DNA of 64,000 bases from Chloroflexi bacterium HGW-Chloroflexi-6 (GCA_002840685.1 PHBU01000011.1:1-64000); one strand, 5' to 3'. Shown: positions 32,231-41,505, numbered from the stretch's first letter. Notes: a model not told the origin generated them from the sequence alone. Translations and numbers: made by a program.

Positions 32231-34412
32231 AGGTCACTCCTTCGCTGGCTTTGCTCCAACGGTTGAAGATGATGACGAAACCGATCAGGATCAGCACGGT
32301 TAGAACGTTGATCACAGATGAAATGGCAAACTGCCCGCCCAAGGGATGAAACCCGCCGGAGTTAAAGATATTGTAGGCCATCGTCGCCAGGGTACCTTCG
32401 AGAGCAAAAAAAGCCTGGAAAAGATAGAACTGGTTGAAGGCAAAAATCCCGCGCACAATGATCGCTGGCAGGAGCAGCGGCAGAAGCAGCGGCCAGGTGA
32501 TGTAGCGGAAAATCTGGAGAGAAGTTGCGCCGTCCATGGCGGCCGCATCGTACACTTCGTCAGGGATCATTCTCAGCCCGGCACTGGCCGCCATCATCAT
32601 GAACGGGAAGCCATACCAAACAGCGGGGATCAGGAAAACCAGAATCCACAAATCGGCGCTGTTTTCCCAACCGACCAGAAACCCAAAGGGAATGTTTGGG
32701 CCAAAGTCTTTGACCGCCAGCGCCAGCCAGCCGCGCTCCGGCTGGAAGATGTTGACCCACATCAGGGCCCCGATCATTTCAGGAATGGCCCAGGGAACGA
32801 TAAACAGCGCCTGCCAGAACTTGCCGAGCCGCACACCGCGCTGCCAGAGCAGGAGCGCAATGCCCAACCCGAGCGCGGATTGCAAAATCACAGAAAAAAC
32901 CGTCCACAGAATGTTGAAGATCAGGATTCCCCGATCAGTGATATACCCCAGAGCCGGCATGAAATTGATCGGGCCGATAAAATTGACCTGCGTGGCACGA
33001 TAAGGAAATTCCGGGGATATGACGACGGGAGCCTGGCCGGTCAGCCCGCCGAAAATGGCACGCCATAATCCGCCTTGCAGTCCATCGCGGATGGAAGCAA
33101 CGCTGAAATCGGTGAAGGAAACCCCCAACTGAAAAACGAGCGGGAAAAGGGTCAAAACAAGAAAGGCGATCAGTCCAGGGATGAGCCAAGCCCAGGCGCG
33201 GCGCAGTTCGTTCTTTTGGGGTGCGGCGAGCATCGCTTTATCCTTGCGATTCACCCACCAGGCTTTGAGCGGATCAACGATCAGGGCCATGAACCCTTCA
33301 GCGGCGGAGAGAGCGAGCGGCACACTATACATAATATTGTATTGCGCCCATTTGGTCGGCCAGACAAACAGGAAGGCCAGGGCAACAATCATCCAGAGCA
33401 CATACAGGCGCTCTTTTTTCCACAGGCGTTTCAGCCCAAAGGCGGCGAAAATGGCAATGAACGGGTCAAACGGAAAAATGAAAACCCCGTTTTGCCACCA
33501 CCAGTAAGGAGAAAAGGTTAAATACACCAGGGATTGGTAAAAGGGGTGGCCGGCATTCTGCACTTCAACGGCTCCGCTGGCATACCCGGCATGATAAAAA
33601 ACCGATTCTTGCAGGCGATTGATCGGGTCAGGCCATAGATACGGGTTTGTGGCAAAAAATACCAAAACGGCAATCAGCCCCCAGAGCAGCATGGGAACAT
33701 AGCGACGAAGCCCCTTGCCGGCCTCGCGCAACTTCCTCCAACCCGGGAATTTTGGGGAAGGCATGCCAAGGAACCAGTCAATCAAGATCGCAATCCCAAC
33801 CACGCAGTACAGGTATTTACTGGAGGCGGTCAGCCCCAGGAAAAGCGCGGAAAGCGCCAGCCAATTCCAGCGGCGGGTTGAGTTTTTGCTTTTGAGATAA
33901 GCCAGGATCGTGATCAGGCTGGTCAGCGAGGGCAGCGATTCAAGCATGACCTGTGAAACATATTTAATATTAAAAGTATGGATGCTCAGCGCAAACCCGG
34001 CCAGGGGATTGATTAAAGCGACGATGCCGACCACCAGCGTCCCGATGACGGCCCCCAACGTGCGGGCGTGGATCAGGTGCGGGCGCGGCAGAGTCGGGTC
34101 GGGCGGCGCACTGGTCCCCCGGTCTGGGATGAGTCGTACTTCCTTGTCGCCGGCGATCGCCCAGCCATACAGGATTTTCAACAACGGCGGGTGTTCAGGA
34201 CGGTAGTTATAGTCCATCAGGCCAGTCAGATCGCCGGAACGGATGACGGCGGCATATTCCTGGGCGGCGCGCAGGTAATCGTCTTCATCGTAATCGACCG
34301 GCAGGTAGGTGGCAGCGTTCAAGCGCAAGTTCCAGGCCAGGGCGATCACCAGTACCACGCTCAAAATATATAAAATGATACGAAACAACTTCAGTGAGAT
34401 GAAATTCTTCAT
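32223..34412 (-). CDS. GT-C glycosyltransferase fused to MalF-type ABC permease
   Basis: 729-residue protein in one uninterrupted frame. Residues 1 to about 395 are a GT-C (PMT/ArnT-like) membrane glycosyltransferase: acidic first loop PVDYDEDDYLRAA (about 39-50), RPEHPPLLKILYGWA (about 71), WPDPINRL, and VWPTKWAQYN. Residues about 402-729 are a MalF-type permease: RRAWAWLIPGLIAFLVLTLFP, then the EAA loop DEVYDAAAMDGATSLQ running into ITWPLLLP. The linker (about 385-402) is short and charged. The previous gene is a stand-alone paralogue of the N-terminal half, overlapping by ATGA; the MalG-like partner follows with 8 nt overlap. I know of no such fusion. It could couple sugar transfer from a lipid carrier to transport, or simply keep two proteins together. 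Confidence 0.85.
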   Translation of the reverse strand: MKNFISLKLFRIILYILSVVLVIALAWNLRLNAATYLPVDYDEDDYLRAAQEYAAVIRSGDLTGLMDYNYRPEHPPLLKILYGWAIAGDKEVRLIPDRGTSAPPDPTLPRPHLIHARTLGAVIGTLVVGIVALINPLAGFALSIHTFNIKYVSQVMLESLPSLTSLITILAYLKSKNSTRRWNWLALSALFLGLTASSKYLYCVVGIAILIDWFLGMPSPKFPGWRKLREAGKGLRRYVPMLLWGLIAVLVFFATNPYLWPDPINRLQESVFYHAGYASGAVEVQNAGHPFYQSLVYLTFSPYWWWQNGVFIFPFDPFIAIFAAFGLKRLWKKERLYVLWMIVALAFLFVWPTKWAQYNIMYSVPLALSAAEGFMALIVDPLKAWWVNRKDKAMLAAPQKNELRRAWAWLIPGLIAFLVLTLFPLVFQLGVSFTDFSVASIRDGLQGGLWRAIFGGLTGQAPVVISPEFPYRATQVNFIGPINFMPALGYITDRGILIFNILWTVFSVILQSALGLGIALLLWQRGVRLGKFWQALFIVPWAIPEMIGALMWVNIFQPERGWLALAVKDFGPNIPFGFLVGWENSADLWILVFLIPAVWYGFPFMMMAASAGLRMIPDEVYDAAAMDGATSLQIFRYITWPLLLPLLLPAIIVRGIFAFNQFYLFQAFFALEGTLATMAYNIFNSGGFHPLGGQFAISSVINVLTVLILIGFVIIFNRWSKASEGVTYA

Positions 34413-35530
34413 AGTGAGCCTCTTCGGAAACCTATCAGATCACTCCATATCGCTTTAAAGAGTATGAGCACAGCTTCGCCAGCAGCAAGTGAAAGTGGGG
34501 CAGTCAAAACAAGAATGTACTGCGGCCATTTCGTCGGCCAGACAAGCAGGAAAGCCAACCCAACCGCCAGCCAGAGCACGAAAACTCGTTCATTTTTCCA
34601 CAGACGTACCAACCCAAAGATGGACATACTAACGATGAACATGTCGAGTGAGAACATAAAAACATTCTGTGGATGCCAGTCTGAGGCAGAGGTGACAAGC
34701 CAGATAAAAGGTTGGTAAATAGGAAAACCCGACTGCACCACTTCCTGGGCCGAGCTGGAATAATTTGAGTGATAAGCAAGTGCCTCAGTCAACCTGCCTA
34801 TGGGATCGGGCCACAGATAGGGATTGGCAACCAGAAAGGCCAGAAGCGAAAAACTGCCCCAAAGTGTGGCAGTGCGTAAGAAGAATCCCCAACCCTGGCG
34901 GGTGTGCGGCGTGGAGATGATCCAATCTAGCAAAATGGCAAAGCCAACCAATGCATACAAAAACTTCCCGGCCGCGGTCAACCCCAAAAAGATGGCCGAG
35001 GCGATCCACCACAGATTGCGAGGCGAGTTGTGGCGTTTGTAAGCAACATAACACAATACAGCCAACAGACTGGTAAAAGAGGGTAGGGCTTCCAGCATGA
35101 TCTCGCTGGAGTATTTGATAGTCATCGTGTGGGCAGCCAGGAAAAACCCGGCAAAGGGGTTGACCAGAGCCAGGACACCAGCGGTCAGTGCCCCGAAGGC
35201 CACGGAAACGCGGCGCGCATTGAAACCCGATGGGGAGAGAACCGCCTGGTTGGGGTCGCCAATCATATCTTTCTCAAAGGTTGGCAAAATCGCCCAACCA
35301 AAGAGAATTTTGTTCAAAGGCGGATGTTCGGGGTTGGGATTGGTTTGTAAGAAACCGGCCCAATCGCCCAATTGCACCAAATCTGCGAACTGACTGGCCG
35401 CCGACAAATAGATCCCTTCATCGGCATCAGGCGGGAGGTTACTGGCAGCTTTCCAACGCAGATTCCAGGCCAGGGCGATCACCAGCAAAGCGGCGAGAAT
35501 ACGGAGAATTGGAATGAGTTTTTTCAGCAT
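34409..35530 (-). CDS. GT-C family membrane glycosyltransferase
   Basis: 373-residue polytopic protein, paralogous to the N-terminal half of the next gene. Acidic first loop PPDADEGIYLSAA (about residues 35-47), NPEHPPLNKILFGWA, ANPYLWPDPIGRL and WPTKWPQYILVL are shared. GT-C enzymes use lipid-linked sugars and act on the outer face of the membrane. The start at 35530 is preferred for AAGGATG; a longer frame to 35581 runs into the hairpin region. It opens a coupled cassette (ATGA with the fusion gene) inserted between prfA and prmC. A terminator-like hairpin lies just before its Shine-Dalgarno. Confidence 0.85.
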   Translation of the reverse strand: MLKKLIPILRILAALLVIALAWNLRWKAASNLPPDADEGIYLSAASQFADLVQLGDWAGFLQTNPNPEHPPLNKILFGWAILPTFEKDMIGDPNQAVLSPSGFNARRVSVAFGALTAGVLALVNPFAGFFLAAHTMTIKYSSEIMLEALPSFTSLLAVLCYVAYKRHNSPRNLWWIASAIFLGLTAAGKFLYALVGFAILLDWIISTPHTRQGWGFFLRTATLWGSFSLLAFLVANPYLWPDPIGRLTEALAYHSNYSSSAQEVVQSGFPIYQPFIWLVTSASDWHPQNVFMFSLDMFIVSMSIFGLVRLWKNERVFVLWLAVGLAFLLVWPTKWPQYILVLTAPLSLAAGEAVLILFKAIWSDLIGFRRGSL

Positions 35531-35545
35531 GCATCCATCCTTCAA

Positions 35546-35592
35546 CAAAAATCCGCAGATATCACCAACCTGAATTGGCAAAACCTGCGGAT
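35546..35592 (-). terminator. Terminator or attenuator between prfA and the GT-C cassette
   Basis: On the minus strand ATCCGCAG (35585-35592) pairs with CTGCGGAT (35551-35558), followed by TTTTTG. The loop has a minor CCAA...TTGG hairpin. Only about 15-20 nt separate it from the next ATG, so the cassette must rely on readthrough, or on regulated attenuation. Confidence 0.7.
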
Positions 35593-35615
35593 AAACTCAC
35601 CGGGCAAGAATAACT

Positions 35616-36692
35616 TTATTCGTCGTCATCGTCTGCGCCCGCCGAGAGCCGGTCGGCCTCATCGCGCGTCGAAAGTTCTTCGATGAAAATTTCAATTTCA
35701 CCGTTCATCACGACCGGCAGGTTATACGAAGAAACCCCGATACGATGATCGGTAACGCGGCTCTGCGGGTAGTTGTAAGTGCGGATCTTTTCGGAACGCT
35801 CGCCCGTGCCGACCTGTGAACGGCGATCAGCTTCCTGCTCGGCATTGCGTTTATTTTCTGCCAACTCGAACAGGCGCGCGCGCAAAATGCTCATGGCGCG
35901 CAGTTTGTTTTGCAGTTGCGAGCGTTCATCTTGACAGGTCACAACCATGCCGGTCGGTTTATGGGTCAGACGCACAGCGGTCGAGTTCTTCTGAACGTTT
36001 TGCCCACCTGCTCCAGCCGATTTGTAAACCTCGACTTCGACATCCGACTCAGGGATATTGATCTCAACTTCGTCCACTTCGGCCATCACAGCAACCGTGG
36101 CGGTGGAGGTGTGGATGCGCCCCTGCGACTCGGTCGCCGGAACGCGCTGGACGCGATGCACGCCAGACTCATATTTGAGTTTGGAATAGGCACCCTGGCC
36201 CTTGATCTCAAAGGTGATTTCCTTGTAACCGCCAATCCCGATTTCGTTGGCCGAAAGAATTTCAGATTTCCAGTGCTGGCGCTCGGCGTAGAGCGAATAC
36301 ATGCGGAACAGATCCGCCGCAAACAGGGCCGCCTCGTCGCCGCCGGTGCCGGCCCGAACTTCGAAAATAACATTCTTATTATCACGCGGATCTTTTGGCA
36401 CGAGCATGCTCTTAAGCGCGGCTTCGATCTCAGGGATCTTCGCTTCAAGTTCAGCCACTTCCATCTCGGCCAGGGCCAGCATTTCGCCATCGGTTTCTGA
36501 TTCAAGCATGGATTTGGCTTCATCCAGGCTTTTCAGCGCAACACGATATTCGCGGGCGGTTTCAACCAATTTTTCGAGATCGCTACGTTCCTTGTTCAAC
36601 TCCGCCGCGCGCTGGTAATCGTTGCCGACTTCCATCAACTGGCGGGTTAATTCTTCGTAGCGCTCTTCAATGCCTTCAAGTTTTTCGAGCAT
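35616..36692 (-). CDS. prfA: Peptide chain release factor 1
   Basis: 358-residue class I release factor for UAA and UAG stops. The anticodon-like PAT motif is in RVPATESQGRIHTS, which marks RF1 rather than RF2, and the catalytic GGQ is in SAGAGGQNVQKNS. Length and domain order are standard. GGATGATC precedes the ATG. It has its own TATAAT promoter and a 5' hairpin (36718-36754). prmC, whose product methylates the GGQ glutamine, is normally next but here lies 4.2 kb downstream. Confidence 0.97.
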   Translation of the reverse strand: MLEKLEGIEERYEELTRQLMEVGNDYQRAAELNKERSDLEKLVETAREYRVALKSLDEAKSMLESETDGEMLALAEMEVAELEAKIPEIEAALKSMLVPKDPRDNKNVIFEVRAGTGGDEAALFAADLFRMYSLYAERQHWKSEILSANEIGIGGYKEITFEIKGQGAYSKLKYESGVHRVQRVPATESQGRIHTSTATVAVMAEVDEVEINIPESDVEVEVYKSAGAGGQNVQKNSTAVRLTHKPTGMVVTCQDERSQLQNKLRAMSILRARLFELAENKRNAEQEADRRSQVGTGERSEKIRTYNYPQSRVTDHRIGVSSYNLPVVMNGEIEIFIEELSTRDEADRLSAGADDDDE

Positions 36693-36717
36693 AGATCATC
36701 CTTCAACATGCGAAAAG

Positions 36718-36754
36718 AAACGCGGCCTGACTTGCGCCGCGTTTACGAATTATA
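36718..36754 (-). promoter_or_regulatory. prfA promoter and 5' hairpin
   Basis: TATAAT on the minus strand at 36749-36754. Five bases later AAACGCGGC (36736-36744) pairs with GCCGCGTTT (36718-36726), followed by TTTCTTTTCG. The hairpin would sit at the very 5' end of prfA mRNA; it can also act as terminator for the small membrane gene upstream. It is about 25 nt before the prfA ATG. Confidence 0.6.
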
Positions 36755-36768
36755 CCAACGATTGCACC

Positions 36769-36912
36769 CTAAAACGTTGCTACTGCCGAGAGCACCATTG
36801 AGAACAACACGATCAGGGAAATAACAATAATCACAGCCCGGTAAATCACCATCTGCTTATTTTCGGGATTGTTTTTTTGCGGCTTGTTGTTAACAGTTTT
36901 CTTGCTTGCCAT
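36769..36912 (-). CDS. Small single-span membrane protein (47 aa)
   Basis: 47-residue protein beginning MASKKTVNNKPQKNN, a basic Asn/Gln/Lys-rich cytoplasmic head, and one transmembrane helix YRAVIIVISLIVLFSMVLSA (about residues 24-43). Strong AAGGAG precedes the ATG, 14 nt after the receiver-protein stop. It lies between uvrC-receiver and prfA on the same strand. No family recognised; it is not SecE. Function unknown. Confidence 0.65.
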   Translation of the reverse strand: MASKKTVNNKPQKNNPENKQMVIYRAVIIVISLIVLFSMVLSAVATF

Positions 36913-36925
36913 TCTGAAAATCTCC

Positions 36926-37303
36926 TTACTTTTCATATTTCTTCAAGACAGATAATAACGCATTTTCAAGTTCATCAAGTGTTACCGGCTTCATGACGTA
37001 GGCGTCCGCACCCAGGCGTGTGGCCTCGTCCACCTGAATATCGGTGGACTCGGACGAGAGCATGATCACCGGCAGATCATTCCACTCGGGGCGGCGGCGG
37101 ATGAATTCGAGCATCATGATGCCGTTAACGTCAGGCATGCTGATATCCAGGATCATCAAATCGGGCCGCTTGTTGTCCATCAGTTCTTTGGCTGCCAGGC
37201 GCGCATTCAGAAAATGCCGCGCATTGAACTTGAGCAATTTCAGCATCAAGATCACGGCGCGGGCCATCTCCTGGTCATCATCTACGATCCAAATTGTTTT
37301 CAT
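36926..37303 (-). CDS. Stand-alone response-regulator receiver domain
   Basis: 125-residue CheY-like protein without an output domain. Acidic triad IVDDDQ (residues 6-11), phospho-acceptor Asp53 (LMILDISMPD), Ser/Thr switch MLSSES and Lys105 (AYVMKPV) are intact. Its start overlaps the uvrC stop (ATGA), so it is translated with uvrC. The partner kinase is not in this operon. A DNA-damage link is only suggested by position. Confidence 0.9.
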   Translation of the reverse strand: MKTIWIVDDDQEMARAVILMLKLLKFNARHFLNARLAAKELMDNKRPDLMILDISMPDVNGIMMLEFIRRRPEWNDLPVIMLSSESTDIQVDEATRLGADAYVMKPVTLDELENALLSVLKKYEK

Positions 37304-39195
37304 TCCAAATGCGCCTTGACCTGTTCCGCAACATCCTGCGGAACAACACCCACAAGTTCCTGCAGCGAGGCCTCCCTAATCTTATCCACACTTCCGAAAT
37401 GCCGCAAGAGGGCTTTTCGGCGAACCGGCCCAACCCCCGGAATGCCATCCAATATCGAGGCCATACCCTGCTTCGAGCGCCGTTTGCGGTGGGCAGTGAT
37501 CCCAAAGCGATGGGCTTCATCGCGGATGCGTTGCAGCAGGTACAAACCTTGCGAATTGCGTGGCAAAAGCAGCGGCGTAGGTTGGTGCGGGAAGAAAATC
37601 TCTTCCTCGCGTTTGGCCAGCCCCACCACCGGCACTTTCTCCGTCAGCCCAAAGCGATCCAGAACACTGACCACCCGTCCCAACTGGCCTTTGCCGCCGT
37701 CGACAATGATCAAATCGGGCAGGATCGAAAAAGCCTCGTCCGGCTTCGCACCCGGAGCGTTGAGCGCAGCCGAAGCGGCCGTTTCATCCGCCTTGGGCGA
37801 GGTTGAAACCTGCCAGCGCTTAAAACGCCGCGTAAGCATCTCTTCCATGCTGGCGAAATCATCCGGCGCGCCGATCGAGGTGCTGTCGATGTTGAATTTG
37901 CGATACAGGCGTTTGGCCGGAACTCCCTGCTCAAAAACCACCATCGCACCAACCGTGGCCACCCCCTGAATGTGCGAGACATCGTAACATTCCATGCGGT
38001 TGGGCGGCTCAGGCAGGTTGAAGGCAGAGTGCAGTTCGGCCAGGGCCATTTCCTGCTTGTGGCTGTCGGCCTGCCACTGGGTGCGCAGCGCCGAAAGGGT
38101 CTCAGCCGCATTTTCAGCGGCCATCTGCACCAGTTCGTGAGGCTGCCCGTCGCGTGGGACATGGATCTCGACCTTGCCACCGCCGCGCCGTGAACGCATC
38201 CACTCTTGAATAATGCGCGCTTCTTCGATTTCCTGGGGGAGCAGCACTTGCTGGGGCATGGATGCCGCTTCGGTATAGAACTGCTTGATAAACTCGGCCA
38301 GCACTTCGCTATCGACCACATCCTCCGTGCCTTCGAGCACAAAATACTCGCGCCCGATCAATTTTCCACCGCGCACAAAGAAGATCTGGACGCAGGCTTC
38401 CCCGTCGGCGCGCGCCATGGCGATCACATCTGAATCCTTGTAATCGGAAGCAAAAACAACCTTCTGGCGCTCGACAATGCTGTGCATGGCCTTGAGCTGG
38501 TCGCGCAGCGCGGCGGCTTTCTCGAAGCGCAGTTCTTCGGCGGCCTTTTCCATCTCGGCCTGCACCCGGTCCATGATCGGCTCCGAATGGCCGCTCAGAA
38601 ATTCCATCAAGTCAGAGATCATCTGGCGATACCCCGCCTGATCGACAGCGCCGATACACGGGCCAATACACAATTTGATGTCGAAATACAGGCAGGCGCG
38701 TTTGTCCTGACCGGTAATTTCACGGTCACAGGTCAGGTACGGGAAAACTTTTCGCAGAACATCCAGAGTCTGGTAAAGCGCCCAGGCCGAGGTATACGGG
38801 CCAAAATAGCGCGCGCCATCATCGAACATCTGGCGGGTGACAGTTACTTTGGGAAAGGCATCCTGCAAATGGACTTTGATGTACGGATAGCGTTTGTCAT
38901 CCTTCAAGCGCACGTTGTACTTCGGGCGATGGCGCTTGATCAGATTCATCTCCAGAATCAGCGCTTCCAACTCCGAGCCGACCACGATCCACTCCAGGTC
39001 GACAATATCGCGCACCAGGCGGCGGGTCTTATTGTCGTGGCTGGAATCGGCATGGAAATAGGATCGCACCCGATTCTTGAGGCTGATGGCCTTGCCGACG
39101 TAGATAATCTTGCCCTCGGCGTTTTTCATCAAGTAACAGCCGGGTTTGGCAGGCAGGGTGGCAAGGATGCCCTGAATATGCTCAGAAATTTGCAT
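37300..39195 (-). CDS. uvrC: UvrABC nuclease subunit C
   Basis: 631-residue subunit that cuts on both sides of bulky DNA lesions with UvrB. N-terminal GIY-YIG nuclease (KPGCYLMKNAEGKIIYVGKA, about residues 16-35), UvrB-binding UVR segment (about 200-235: AAEELRFEKAAALRDQLKAM), RNase H-like nuclease (ECYDVSHIQGVATVGAMV, LIIVDGGKGQ), and C-terminal helix-hairpin-helix (IPGVGPVRRKALLRHFGS). Complete and standard length. TATAAT 7 nt before the ATG indicates a leaderless message. The receiver gene is coupled at its 3' end. Confidence 0.97.
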   Translation of the reverse strand: MQISEHIQGILATLPAKPGCYLMKNAEGKIIYVGKAISLKNRVRSYFHADSSHDNKTRRLVRDIVDLEWIVVGSELEALILEMNLIKRHRPKYNVRLKDDKRYPYIKVHLQDAFPKVTVTRQMFDDGARYFGPYTSAWALYQTLDVLRKVFPYLTCDREITGQDKRACLYFDIKLCIGPCIGAVDQAGYRQMISDLMEFLSGHSEPIMDRVQAEMEKAAEELRFEKAAALRDQLKAMHSIVERQKVVFASDYKDSDVIAMARADGEACVQIFFVRGGKLIGREYFVLEGTEDVVDSEVLAEFIKQFYTEAASMPQQVLLPQEIEEARIIQEWMRSRRGGGKVEIHVPRDGQPHELVQMAAENAAETLSALRTQWQADSHKQEMALAELHSAFNLPEPPNRMECYDVSHIQGVATVGAMVVFEQGVPAKRLYRKFNIDSTSIGAPDDFASMEEMLTRRFKRWQVSTSPKADETAASAALNAPGAKPDEAFSILPDLIIVDGGKGQLGRVVSVLDRFGLTEKVPVVGLAKREEEIFFPHQPTPLLLPRNSQGLYLLQRIRDEAHRFGITAHRKRRSKQGMASILDGIPGVGPVRRKALLRHFGSVDKIREASLQELVGVVPQDVAEQVKAHLE

Positions 39196-39202
39196 GGAAG
39201 CG

Positions 39203-39208
39203 ATTATA
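39203..39208 (-). promoter_or_regulatory. -10 box of uvrC, leaderless
   Basis: TATAAT on the minus strand, 7 nt before the ATG at 39195, with no Shine-Dalgarno. Confidence 0.5.
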
Positions 39209-39261
39209 AACGATGGAATATCCTGTACCCCCAGAAAATCCCAAAGAATTCCTACCCGGCT

Positions 39262-41499
39262 TTAGGGTGCATAGCCCGGCGGCAAGTACTCATTTTCTTC
39301 ACCATCCACGAAAGGTTCAGCTGGCGGCAAACGCTGCGCCCCTTCGAAAAGGGACATATCGAGCATATAAATCGCATGGTCGAGGGCGGTCAATAAACCG
39401 CCTTCGCCAGGAACAGGCTCTACTCTTTCATTGCCATCCAAATCGCGGCCGTTCTGCATGCGGTCTGCGAGCGCCAGCGACTGCAAAATCAGGGCGCGCA
39501 TGTCATCGTCAAGTTCTTCACGGGCGGCGATCTGCAACACCAGATCAGCCAACTCAACCGCCCAACCTTCCACGTTCCTGGCGGAATGAATGACATGCTC
39601 ACCGTGGATCACAATGTTGAGCGAGGCGTCTGGCATGCCCATGGCATAGCCGGTATGCGAGATCGTCCCCTCCAGATAACCGACTTGCTCGCCGTTCAAC
39701 AACAACCCAAAGCCGTCACCGGGATCAGTGATTTCGCCATCAGTGTCCAAGTCGCCATAGCCTTTGGCCTGGCTGCCGACCAGTGCGTTGTAAACGGCCT
39801 CGGCATGAAGGCGGACACCGGCCAGGTCATCCGCCTGATAGGCGTCCAGCATGAGCTGGGTATGCTCGTTGACCAGCAAAACGTGGCTTTCGAGGCCGAC
39901 CAACAGGCCGATCTCGCCGGGCGTTTCACTAAAGCCGACAAACAAGTGGCGTAAATGTCCCAGCGCCAGCGGCGGGATGCCCGACGAGTAAACGATTTTC
40001 CCCGATGAATTGGGATTCGGATCAGGGTTGGGTTCGAGGCTGATCTCAAGCCGGCCATAGCGGACAAGCAGGTTGCGTCCCTGCTCATCCAGGAAAGAAA
40101 GCCCGGCCTGACCATCCGCATCGGGTACGGGCAAAACACCCAGGCTGCGGCGGACTTCGTCGCCGACCAGCCAGGCTTCGTACCGGGAGTCAGGCCCCGG
40201 CTGGGGCAGTTCCGTGGTCGAAAGAATGGCCTCATCCAAAAATCCGGCCACGCTGTAGAAACGCAGGATGCCAAAGGTCGGCGCATCCGCGCTCATGGTA
40301 TCGCTCATCCCATCATCCCCGGCTTCGGGTGTTGCTTCAGCATCCGGTTGAGCAGTGGGCATATCGGCATGGGTTTCAGCAATTGGAATCGTCGCTTCTG
40401 GGCTAGGGACCGGGGTCGGCAGTGCTTCAGCGCCTTGCCTCGGCCAGAAAAATGCAACCGCGGCCAGGGTCAGGACAGCGATGACCGCTGCCACAGGCCA
40501 AAACGGGATCGAACGGGGCGGCGCCGCAGGCGCGGTTGAACCGGCCGGCGGTGTGGGGGGCAGCGTGGAACGCGACTCAAGCCCGGATGATATGCGCGCA
40601 TCGGAGAAAGGATGAGAGATGGGAACGTCCGACAGGGTCAAATTGCTGGCATCCAGAAAAGCGAATAATAATTCCTGGGCCGAGCCGTAACGCTCGGCAG
40701 GGTTCTTCGCCAGGGCGCGGTCCAGAACCAGTTGCAGAGAACCAGGCAGCCCATCGATCGGCGGGGGCGGTTCCTGAATGTGTTTGAGCAAGATCGCCAT
40801 CGAGGTATCGGCATCAAAAGGCACTTTGCCAGCCAGCATCTCGTAGAGCGTCACCCCCAGCGAATAAAGGTCGGCACGGTAATCCACCTGCTCGCCGCGA
40901 GCCTGCTCCGGGGACATGTAGGCAGGCGTCCCTGAGACCGTTCCGGAGGAAGTTTGCGAAGCAGACTGGACCAAACGCAGCAAGCCGAAATCGGTCAGGA
41001 CGGCTTCCACATCCGGCGGCAAGGGGATGCCCGGCTGAACCAGGCTTGTTTTCGAGGTCAATAAGATATTGGCGGGTTTGATGTCGCGGTGAATGATACC
41101 CTTATTGTGGGCATAATCCAGGGCCGAAACCAGCATCGAGAGCAATTGTCCGATCTCGCGCAGGGTCAGGCGTCCGCCGTTGGCATGGACAGCCTGCAAA
41201 TAAGTTGAGAGGCTGACCCCCGGCACATATTCCATAACAATGAAGGGTTGGCCTTCAACAACGTCGAAATCATAAACCTGGACAATGTTGGGGTGGCGCA
41301 AGGTGGCCAGCACCTGGGCCTCGCGTTCAAAACGCACCTGCAAATCGGACTGGCCTTCAAGATAACGATGCAGGATCTTGACCGCCACTGCGCGATTTAA
41401 GGTGGTGTGTATACCCAGGTAAACTTCGGCCATGCCGCCGCGCGCAACCAGCCTGTCGATCCGAACTTTTGAGAGCGTTTTTCCGACCAATTCTGTCAT
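39262..41499 (-). CDS. Ser/Thr protein kinase with anti-sigma-like extracytoplasmic domain
   Basis: 745-residue Hanks-type kinase. Gly loop VARGGMAEVYLG (18-29), catalytic Lys41, HRDIKPANILL (137-147), DFG 170-172 and APE-like AYMSPEQARG are complete. After a Pro-rich juxtamembrane stretch, one helix near residue 370 (WPVAAVIAVLTLAAVAFF) leads to an outside region. There, YEAWLVGDEVRRSLGVL and LEISLEPNPDPNPNSSGKIVYSSG resemble the C-terminal domain of RskA-type anti-sigma factors. PASTA repeats are absent. The start 41499 is chosen by TATAAT 6 nt upstream. It is divergent from yigZ. The outside domain probably senses something in the envelope; ligand unknown. Confidence 0.87.
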   Translation of the reverse strand: MTELVGKTLSKVRIDRLVARGGMAEVYLGIHTTLNRAVAVKILHRYLEGQSDLQVRFEREAQVLATLRHPNIVQVYDFDVVEGQPFIVMEYVPGVSLSTYLQAVHANGGRLTLREIGQLLSMLVSALDYAHNKGIIHRDIKPANILLTSKTSLVQPGIPLPPDVEAVLTDFGLLRLVQSASQTSSGTVSGTPAYMSPEQARGEQVDYRADLYSLGVTLYEMLAGKVPFDADTSMAILLKHIQEPPPPIDGLPGSLQLVLDRALAKNPAERYGSAQELLFAFLDASNLTLSDVPISHPFSDARISSGLESRSTLPPTPPAGSTAPAAPPRSIPFWPVAAVIAVLTLAAVAFFWPRQGAEALPTPVPSPEATIPIAETHADMPTAQPDAEATPEAGDDGMSDTMSADAPTFGILRFYSVAGFLDEAILSTTELPQPGPDSRYEAWLVGDEVRRSLGVLPVPDADGQAGLSFLDEQGRNLLVRYGRLEISLEPNPDPNPNSSGKIVYSSGIPPLALGHLRHLFVGFSETPGEIGLLVGLESHVLLVNEHTQLMLDAYQADDLAGVRLHAEAVYNALVGSQAKGYGDLDTDGEITDPGDGFGLLLNGEQVGYLEGTISHTGYAMGMPDASLNIVIHGEHVIHSARNVEGWAVELADLVLQIAAREELDDDMRALILQSLALADRMQNGRDLDGNERVEPVPGEGGLLTALDHAIYMLDMSLFEGAQRLPPAEPFVDGEENEYLPPGYAP

Positions 41500-41505
41500 A
41501 TTTCG

